DNA of 64,000 bases, taken from contig WFMF01000068.1 in the NCBI GenBank assembly GCA_011033025.1, positions 62,001 through 126,000 of the forward strand, written 5' to 3'. This DNA is from Beroe forskalii (taxonomy: Eukaryota > Ctenophora > Nuda > Beroida > Beroidae). Below, one piece after another: positions 56,401 to 64,000 of this stretch. Position numbers and translations under genes: made by a program. Positions within the stretch are counted from its first letter, which is position 1, and the number at the start of each line of letters is the position of its first letter. The notes beneath the pieces are model-generated. The model was not told where the DNA came from. It worked only from the letters and a program-made list of their open reading frames with translations, and ran no database searches.

Positions 56401-57447
56401 CGATAACACTCCCAATCCCATTTGTTGTTTAATCGCTTGTTTAATCGCTCAATATCTCTTCAGACAAAGGTCAAGTATTGAAGGTGACATGGGTGGACAA
56501 GGACAACACTCTGCAACCCATTCTGGTGGAGTCTCTCCAAGTTGCCGTCGGCAAGATAGACTCTAACCTTACTGTCAACTTCTTGGCATTCGAGAAAAAG
56601 TCTAACCCGGTATAAATACTACCTTGCTTCTTTTATCTTTGTGCCATTCGGTTTCCTTGTCATTTGGACAGAATAGAACTTCATCACAAACATCAGATGT
56701 TTATCCCTGAACTATATTTATAACTTCATCTGATGTGCATTTAGATGGGTGTTCCAGTGTTACCCATCTTAAGCGCGCAACACTCTGACATTTGGGCAAA
56801 CTAAAAAAGTGCGCGCGACGGAGTGTTGGAAAACCAACAATGCAGATTTTTAATCTGCATTGAAGTACCATCCTTGCTTTCCACCACTATTTCCCTGCGC
56901 CCTTGTCCCAGGCCCCTGCACCCTGTACCCAGGTTGTGTAACCCTCTTCGTCCGCAGAAGTTCTACCTGCTGGTCGGCACGGGAACCTCCGTCTCCAAGG
57001 TAGTGATGTCACGGTGTCAGAGGATCACCCTCAACAAGAACTGCTGTTACGCGTCCCGTGACCCTTACTGCGGGTGGTGCGTCGCCAAGGGAACCTGCAC
57101 CAGCCGACCAGACTGCAGGTACGGGTCTGTTTCTTACTTTCAAATTACAAAATGGAATATCATAATTATTTTATTTTGATTTCCCGTATAATGAACAGAT
57201 TTTAGACTATAAGGTTAAAGCAGTCTGACAGGAGATTTCTATGACTTTTGAGAGTCATGTGGTGGTTTGGTGAACTGCTTTACTTGGTAATATCCACCAA
57301 TTTAACATTACTTGCATGAAAGCATTTGAAACGCCGAATAAGATTTGAATGTATTTGCGTTCCCTCACGAACTTTACATGATATGGTCTTTTCTGCATGC
57401 ATCAGGAAAGGGCAAGGCATGTTGTTTGGCGGTTCACCACCAGATGG
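50403..57447 (+). CDS. sema: Semaphorin (sema domain and PSI domain), ends not found
   Basis: Exons with consistent phases: 50403-50550, 50879-51017, 53053-53163, 53577-53738, 54017-54163, 55208-55386, 55586-55814, 56056-56191, 56464-56609, 56958-57118 and a tentative 57406-57447. Sema blades are clear: LIVAGVDKLLSFDVNDHVF, ACKNYNRILLPTGEEGEILTCGT in outline, KAKFVSSFSSGDYVYFLFQE, SRIARVCKDD, VMYAAFSQ, GSVVCSYELDDIDKIF and YPVLFIGTGDKGQVLKV. A PSI domain begins with CCYASRDPYCGWC. The first exon is cysteine-rich (PCWSSEPGYITVPANCSQNY), which is unusual before a sema domain. Semaphorins are secreted or membrane guidance cues that bind plexins. The signal peptide, the rest of PSI and any membrane segment lie outside the exons found. 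The exon at 55208 is preceded by a 15-copy array of its own acceptor, and the intron at 55387 is bracketed by direct repeats. Confidence 0.92.
51657..51738 (+). mobile_element. tRNA-derived SINE head in a semaphorin intron
   Basis: TTTGTAGCGTAATCGGTTAG carries an A box and CACGGGTTCAAGCCCTAC a B box, about 45 bases apart. The acceptor ends do not pair and no intact anticodon arm is visible. It is therefore a SINE or tRNA relic. It differs from the SINE head at 31.8 kb. Confidence 0.6.
54431..55240 (+). repeat. 54-bp tandem array of a semaphorin splice acceptor and exon start, 15 copies
   Basis: GTTGTGTCTCGCATTGCTCG recurs exactly every 54 bases from 54,452 to 55,208. Each unit is CTTACTGAGCATTAATTTCAG in outline, then 33 bases of exon (VVSRIARVCKD) up to GAC. 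The fifteenth copy runs straight into the real exon. Variants of the spacer (TTAATTT, TTTATTT, TGATTT) show a partly ordered three-unit pattern. In the exon frame, every upstream copy meets a stop within or before copy 14. A 294-residue open frame across the array is in another frame and is not a gene. Confidence 0.97.
55370..55594. repeat. 17-bp direct repeat bracketing a semaphorin intron
   Basis: TACAACAGAATTGGGGA occurs at 55,370-55,386 (end of an exon) and 55,578-55,594 (over the next acceptor). With GT-AG splicing at 55,386/55,586 the frame is kept, but residues from the repeat are duplicated (RIGEIGDG). Confidence 0.9.
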
Positions 57448-57454
57448 GTAAGTT

Positions 57455-57875
57455 GCAGCTAGAGTCTGTTAGTTGCTAGAACAGTCCCTGTGTTAGTCGC
57501 TAGAACAGTCCATGTGTTAGTTGCTAGAACAGTCTCTATGTTAGATGCTAGAACAGTCCCTGTGTTAGTTGCTAGAACAGTCCCTGTGTTATAGTTGCTA
57601 GAACAGTCCCTGTGTTAGTTGCTAGAACAGTCTCTATAGTTGCTAGAACAGTTCCTGTTTTAGTTGCTAGAACAGTTCCTATGTTAGATTCTAGAACAGT
57701 CCCTGTGTTAGTTGCTAGAACAGTTCCTGTGTTAGATGTTAGAACAGTCCCTGTGTACGTTGCTAGAAAAGGTTCCTGTTTAAGTTGCTAGAACAGTCCT
57801 TGTGTTAGATGTTAGAACAGTTCCCGTGTTAGATGTTAGAACAGTTCCTGTGTTAGTTGCTAGAAAATGTTAGTT
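57455..57875. repeat. 24-bp minisatellite (GTTGCTAGAACAGTCCCTGT)
   Basis: About 17 variable copies follow directly after the tentative last semaphorin exon, beginning about 8 bases into the putative intron. Variants include TTAGATGTTAGAACAGTTCC. Confidence 0.9.
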
Positions 57876-58113
57876 GCAGAATGGTCCCTACATGTTCATA
57901 GTTTAGAACTAGTTTTGGAACAATTTAATCCAGCTATCTGGGCTAATGGTGTATTTCAATTAGGTTTAATAATTTGGCAACTTGTTTGGCAGATCTTCTG
58001 TCACATTTTAGATTTTAATTCGTTCGTAGTCTTACGCATTTCCATTTCGGCTGTTTCTGTGTTTTCTGTGTTATCATATGTCAACGTATCTTAGTATACA
58101 TTGGTGTCTACTG

Positions 58114-58785
58114 ATTTCAGTGTTCACTGATGCCAGCTTTATTTATGATTACTGGTGTCAACGTTCACTGGTGTCAACGTTAGCTAGTGTCAACTTACAC
58201 TGGTGTCAGTACACTGGTGTCAAAAAGTGGTTTACAAGGTTTTGCAAGGTTTAATATAAAATATTAACTAACTAACGTTGGTTGTTATATTGCACAATAA
58301 CAAAACAACAAACATCCTTTATTTCTGTAAAGAGTCTTTCCTGTCTCACATATTTTCATATTTGATAATATCCTGATAACAAAAATTAAAATCTCACAAT
58401 ATTTCGTTGTTCACATCGGTTATGATAAACAAAGTCATGCAAATTGTCAATAGCTATTTGAACCATTTCATCAGTTCACAGTTATCACTTCTAGCAATTT
58501 GAAACATAAGCATTATCTGAGAGTATTCGTCAACCATTTCGTTAACCTATTTGGAAGTCGATTCGGTTTGGTTGAGCACAAAGAGTTAACTGTATCATCA
58601 TACATCATACTTTCCATATGAGCAGTTTAATCCCACGTTAGTTGAATAAAATAGTTAAGTGATTTCTCACGTTAGGTGATTTCTCATGTTTCTTTCGACG
58701 TTAGATAATGTGGTGTCAGAGTGCACTGGTATCAGAGTACACTGGTTTCTCTGTAAAGTGGTGTCAGAGTGCACTGGTGAGAAAC
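58114..58785. repeat. Scattered CACTGGTGTCA minisatellite
   Basis: ACTGGTGTCAACGT and related units cluster at 58,114-58,225 and again at 58,700-58,785, separated by unique sequence. The core is the reverse complement of TGACACCAGT in the 36-kb array. Confidence 0.7.
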
Positions 58786-60146
58786 CATAATTGGTGTCCT
58801 ATGAATTCACTGGACTACTCATCCATACCCATAACATCGAATTAAATGAATACAAAACTCATTTAAGTATTAGAACTAAGTAGGTAAAATCGAGTTATTA
58901 GTTAATAGTGAATAATATTCCCTTTGCCACCCTTCCTCTGCTATATTTTCCTCTGTAGAACCAAAGGGCGCACTTAAATAATGAGAAGTTGTGAATGACG
59001 TCATTATCAGGGTTTAGAGTGGGGCGTCGAGGACACAGAATTGACTATTTTCCTGACCTTTTCATAGGACAATAGGACATACGATAATACTTGTATTTTA
59101 TATTTTAATGCCAACGGTTCATCAGTTCTTCCGTGGCCACTTGCTGGCGTTTAATACTATATACTACGCACGAACACCAACTCGTACACATTTGTTGGGA
59201 CTGACTGACAGACTGACACAAACTCGAACAAATTTTACAGACTGACAGACAAATAAACACTAAGTTTACCGATTTTTAGAGACTGACTGACAAACAAACG
59301 CCAATTCATACATTTTCGCAGTCAGTTCTCACAGACAGACTTACAGACAATAAAGCATATAATATACTCAAACACATAATATACATACAGACCCACAAAC
59401 TGACAGACGAAAAGACGAACACTTCGTCCTGACGCATATAAACCTACGTACAAACACACCGTCAATTGCTAGGTTAATAACACCTAGTTTTAGCTGGACC
59501 TACTACTTTACGTTGAGTGTTTGCTATCGTTTATATTGATTGTTGTTTTATGTTTAACTTATTATTTTATTGTTTGTGCTGATAATTTTTTATGAATTTA
59601 ATATGATTTAAATTGTTAGCTAAACTTGTTATTAACTTTGAATTTCAATCTTTTCAATCTTCTTCTGTCCTTACACGAATATTTCGTTGATGTGAGGCGT
59701 GGGCTTCTTATTTTATTATTCCCTCCTCAACGCCTTTTTCATCGTGGTTCCGTCAATTTGAATCTCAAAAGCTCAAAAATGTCCGAATATCCTTTTCCCA
59801 CTGACACTCGCACATATTCCTAAACTCATGTGTAATAAATTATCATCTTCTGGTGTTGATAACCTTCACATAGCGCTGAGAGTACCACCCCTTATCGGTT
59901 GTTCTTTTTTGTGGACTAATTCTTGGATACTTACCCGCGCGATCGGAAATATAAACTTCTCTTCGTCACGAATTCTCTTCCCTAAACCATGATAATGATA
60001 TCGCTTGATACCGCCCATTTGTCTTCTCGTGCGGTCTTTGAACGTGGGTTTAACATGTTTCATTTGGGTTTGTCATCACCTACAACACGCCTAGCACACT
60101 ATAACACGCCTGTGTTCTTCAGCAAACCAGAAGTAGTTATGATACA
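58786..60146. other. No gene seen
   Basis: A/T-rich sequence with an ACTGACAGACTGAC-rich patch at 59,200-59,420. No exon is supported. Confidence 0.35.
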
Positions 60147-61994
60147 CTTACCCCTATGTTCCATGGCCATATTTTCACCCATATATATCAGTGAGATTTA
60201 TTTTCTGATATTTTTTACCCATATTTTACGATTTACTGATATAATTCGGTCGAAAAAATATGTGCGAGCCAACATATTAAATTTTTTTACTCATATATAT
60301 GGGTAGCGGGCACCTAGATCGCGTTCTAATTGATACGCTTAATTGAATTTTTGACATGTACCCAGGTATTCTGTGTGTTAATGAGGTAATTGTTTACATT
60401 CTACACTCTATATTCTACAACCGAGCTCGAGCTCGTTCACCATTGACCTTGATCGAGGCGGATCGAGGAAATAAAAACTCTTGATTTTGCAATTGGGGAA
60501 TATGAAATTAAAAAATTTAAATGCATTGAATAAAAACAATCAAATCATATTTATGTCATTGTATAGGTCATGCCATGTTTGTGAGCCACAGCCACGGAGA
60601 AACTGCTAATGAGGCCTTGATCAGGCTAATGAGGCCGAGTACTGACCAATGGAGATCGTACCCAATCAATTTAATCAAGTCATTTATTATTTTGGCCTCT
60701 GACACTTTGTCAGGCTACTTTAAATCTCGCACTGACCTTAAAACGCATTGATTAAAGCCTTATGCAGAACAGTGAACACTGACAGTCATGTAATTTTTTA
60801 AGCCATAAAATCTGAATTGTAAGCATTGACTGCATCATTACCGTAATCATTACCGACGGCCGTGGAGCGGTGGAATCGGCCAATTTGAGCCTCACATTGA
60901 GAAACCTACCTACAGTCATTATTCAATGGGTTGGTACATACCCCATTCGCTCATTCGGTGAAGGTTACATAGTGAGTGAGCAAAATTTTCTCTGACAAAT
61001 CTGTACCTTTTAAATCTACGGTGTTTTAACGGCCTACCTCCTCTAAAATCAGTGATTAGGTCAGGCTCAAACATTAAGTTAGAGTTGAGGTTAGGGTTAG
61101 AGTTAGAGTAAGAATAAGGACTAGCGTAGTTGGGCTCCGGGTTAAGGTTTAGGATTATAACTTTAGAACAAGAGAGCTTTGACAGGGAATCGGTAAAAAG
61201 CCGAGTTAAGGCGTACACAGACTTTGTAGGTACCTGTAGGTAGAGTCTGCACACAGACGCACATCATAACAAAAAGCCGCTGCAGATGGTAATGATGTAA
61301 CCGTTTGCCTTGTTCAAGACTCTTTAAGGCCAAGAAGATACCTATAAGTGCAATGTACAGCCCCCACGGCCCACAGGGTTAGCTGTGAACAGGCATGCAG
61401 GTACGTTGCAAACGTGTTCACCCTCCGCAACAGATGTGTATTGCAGTGGCAGAAAGGTGCGGGTGCATTCAAGAATCTTGCCGATCCATGACAGAACAGT
61501 TCCCTTTTTTGATGAAATTTGATTTTGGAATATGCAGAGTAGGGGCCCAGGCCACGCGATTTTCACTTCTGACAAAAGTACATCCCAGTTTACTGCTTCT
61601 TTGGGCGTTGGCATTGTATACTTTACCTACCCTTCATAAGTTCATTAAGGCTGCACTGCTGAAATTTTTACTGTACTGTGTCTTGGTGAAGCGGAATGAA
61701 GATAAGACCAACTTTACATGCATTGAATCGAAATATTATGCTCATAATATAGTACGCTACGGAGAAGGAAATACACTCATATTGCTCAATCTAATTGGTT
61801 TATGCACCAATCATCAGTTGACTAAATACTGATGGGCTAATGTTTCAATGCTCGAATTGTGATTCAATAATGTAATTTGCGCGGCGCAAAAATTATATGG
61901 CCATGGAACAGGTTGAGCTGAAAAATATATTTTTCAGAAAAAATATGGCCATATTATTTCAGTGAATTATTTGGCCATGGAACAAGAGGGTAAG
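60147..61994. mobile_element. Possible DNA element with TIR-like ends CTTACCC-TGTTCCATGGCC
   Basis: CTTACCCCTATGTTCCATGG at 60,147 is mirrored by the complement of CCATGGAACAAGAGGGTAAG ending at 61,994, with about 20 of 22 positions matching. A further CCATGGAACAGG lies inside near 61,901. The 145-residue open frame at 61,395-61,832 has no recognisable domain. Element status is uncertain. Confidence 0.4.
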
Positions 61995-62312
61995 CAAGTT
62001 AAATGTCGGTGGACAAAGTCATAAATAATCGTATATCAAGGAATGTTTGGATAACTGATGATATCAGTCTATAGAGCGAAAAGTTGGTCTTTGGACGTGG
62101 AGAGTGGCTGAGTGCTTCATTATTATCATGGCTAAAGGAAATGAGAGATTTAACCGTAGGCTCTTACACAGTTATGAACAATTTGGTTTGTTCACGGAAC
62201 CATCATTTCATCTAGTGGGAGCAATGGCTCTTCACCTGAACAATATACTCTATAGCACTCTATAGGAAGGTTCTCCCGTATAAATCCTAGTTGAATGCAT
62301 CCACTCCGCTAC

Positions 62313-62474
62313 CAGGGGCGTTGCCTGATTTCTGAAAGAGGGGCAGCGAGTTTCATTCAAAACCTTTTTAATGTTTTATTCTGTTGGCTCAAAGCTCTCA
62401 ATTTAAAACAATGGAGAAAATTTTCAAAAAGGGGGAGGCAGCCGCCTGTGTCGCTTCCCCTGGCTACGCCCCTG
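62313..62474. mobile_element. hAT-like MITE, 162 bp, with 8-bp target duplication
   Basis: The ends are CAGGGGCGTTGCCTGATT and the complement of CCCCTGGCTACGCCCCTG, so the TIR begins CAGGGGCGT. The flanks are TCCGCTAC on both sides (62,305-62,312 and 62,475-62,482), a perfect 8-bp duplication. TIRs starting CAGGG and 8-bp duplications are the mark of the hAT superfamily. No transposase is encoded. Confidence 0.9.
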
Positions 62475-62482
62475 TCCGCTAC

Positions 62483-64000
62483 ATTCATGCGAGGGACATT
62501 GTGTTCATTCCTGTACCATAAAATATGGGCATATCGCTGCATATTTTAGTATTTTGAAGTAGTCTTCGGAGGTTGAATTTGCGTCAAAGTTTGAGTAGAA
62601 TTGCATCATTTGAGAAATATGTATTTGACCGTAGCCCATTACACCATACTGCACAGTGCATCTGCTGCTGTCCAGCTTTTAGTGCAAGCCCTGAAAGGAA
62701 TGACTTCATTCTTCATTGCTCTTGTTTCGTAATATTGTGAGATTGTGCATGTAGATTAACAGTGTAGTGAATTTAGATCCTTAAATCAGTGCACAGTGCA
62801 TCTTATTGCTTTTCTGTATTGTTTGTGTTGCTTTTGTTTGCATTTAATTTACAAAGAGCATTTCCCACAGCGAATATGGACTTATGCAGCTATGCAGGCA
62901 AATTGTCAAATCCTAATCAAGCATAGAAGCATAGATAATAGAACAACAGCTTCATGAATAGCAAGAACTCATCAAATCAATGAGAAAATATCGTGAGACA
63001 TTCCCAAGAAGTGAACAGCCAGGAAATTTTCCTGGCAGGTTACTTCTTGGGGAATGTTACCTTTTCCAAATGGCAGTTTCAGGATTCGGCACTGAAAAGC
63101 AATGTTTCATCGTGAGTTTTAATTAGTGATTATTCCCACGCCGCGCGTACATTTGGGGTCTTCTGTCCTAGGATTTGGTTTTGCGCGCAACGCAAACAAA
63201 CCATTTCTTGAGTGTTTCATCTGCTTTCGTTCATTTTCATACCACGCCAGCGTTATGTTTTCACTGGAGACGTTCCTCTGATTGAGGGACAAAACCAATT
63301 CCAGTTGTCTTGGAAGTTCCATGAAGTAGTGTCCATTTGTTGACTTGACCTAGAGTTTTGATAAATCAAATACAGGACCCAATTTATCTTGTATCTAGAC
63401 ATGTGTAAGTTGTAAGAGTGTAAGATTTAAGTGTGTATAATTGCGGTTATGTTGCATACAAGCCTTTTGTTCGGTTTCAATTTACTGCAACTGTTTAGAT
63501 CTTGCAGGATTGTGTTTAGTTACACGGAAACATTGTGCTTGCCTCCATTGTTGGGATTAAGTTTCTAGCTTGTTTCTGACTCATCGTGTGTTTTGTGACA
63601 TCCACTGAGGTCGCTTTCTGTTGTTTCTTTAGTTCTTTATGATCCCTCACTGTTTTTCTCTGATCCCTAGCTCAAATATACGATTGAACATCTTTTAATT
63701 CCGAATTTGAATGATTCTCCGATCTCGACAACTATTGAATATAATGAGCATTCCTTGATCTGAATTCCATGATTCTAACTTCCTCAATCCTCTCTTAGTT
63801 TACCCAGCAATCCAAACTCCGGAAACAAGATAAATTGCAGGTATTTAAGTAGGCGTGGCCTCTAGGCAGGGCATATATTAGCATTCATTAACGCTTATCG
63901 TCACTTTCCCAGGAAATGACCTCAATCAAACCTTCAGATAGTTACAACTGTTTGTTTACTGGCCGTGTATCAGGCTATATATGGTGCTGTATCAGGCTTG
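62483..64000. other. No gene seen
   Basis: Mixed sequence to the right edge. A short inverted motif (TTCCCAAGAAGTGAACAGCC and TTACTTCTTGGGGAATG) lies at about 63,000-63,055. TGCACAGTGCATCT occurs twice (about 62,651 and 62,791). Later semaphorin exons could lie here or beyond, but I found none I could support. Confidence 0.35.

Noticed and set aside
61395-61832. 145-residue open frame inside the putative CCATGGAAC element
   Set aside because: No transposase or other domain recognised; base composition as in the flanks.

Overview
The window is animal (metazoan) nuclear DNA. It holds spliced protein genes with GT-AG introns, eukaryotic tRNA genes without encoded CCA, tRNA-derived SINE heads, a LINE remnant and short interstitial TTAGGG-like repeats. 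The proteins recognised (Popeye-domain protein, hnRNP U-like protein, semaphorin, LDLa-bearing seven-transmembrane receptor) point to an invertebrate; I cannot name the phylum. Gene density is low, and tandem repeats and foldback elements fill much of the space.

Layout. 1-4.2 kb: a 141-bp satellite facing diverged inverted copies of itself, then a GC-rich foldback region. 4.7-6.6 kb: a near-palindromic foldback element built of a GGAGGCT-type minisatellite. 7.4-9.8 kb (+): a six-exon POPDC gene. 15.6-16.2 kb: two tRNA-Phe genes in inverted orientation and one tRNA-Glu. 16.9-23.6 kb (-): an hnRNP U-like gene (SPRY, P-loop kinase-like and RGG regions; 5' exons not found). Its 3.6-kb intron contains, on the opposite strand, an intronless 838-aa LDLa receptor gene (19.8-22.3 kb). 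23.7-37 kb: repeats, a LINE 3' end, nested inverted-repeat elements and a 73-bp satellite with a higher-order period. 38.4-38.8 kb (-): a two-exon gene for an 81-residue zinc-finger protein. 39-48 kb: more minisatellites and a second copy of the GGAGGCT foldback family. 50.4-57.4 kb (+): a semaphorin gene (sema domain plus start of a PSI domain). 57.5-64 kb: minisatellites and small DNA transposon relics, including a hAT-like MITE with a perfect 8-bp target duplication.

The most striking signal is at splice junctions. One semaphorin intron ends in 15 copies of a 54-bp unit, each carrying the branch-point-like segment, the 3' splice site and the first 33 bases of the next exon. Only the last acceptor keeps the reading frame. 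Separately, one semaphorin intron and two hnRNP U-like introns are bracketed by 14-19 bp identical direct repeats lying across the splice junctions. Together these suggest local tandem duplication or element insertion making and reshaping introns in this genome.

The genes do not form a pathway. They act in different places: POPDC in muscle and nerve plasma membrane, hnRNP U-like in nuclear RNA binding, the receptor at the cell surface, and semaphorin in guidance signalling. All exon models come from reading the sequence by eye. No search or computation was run.
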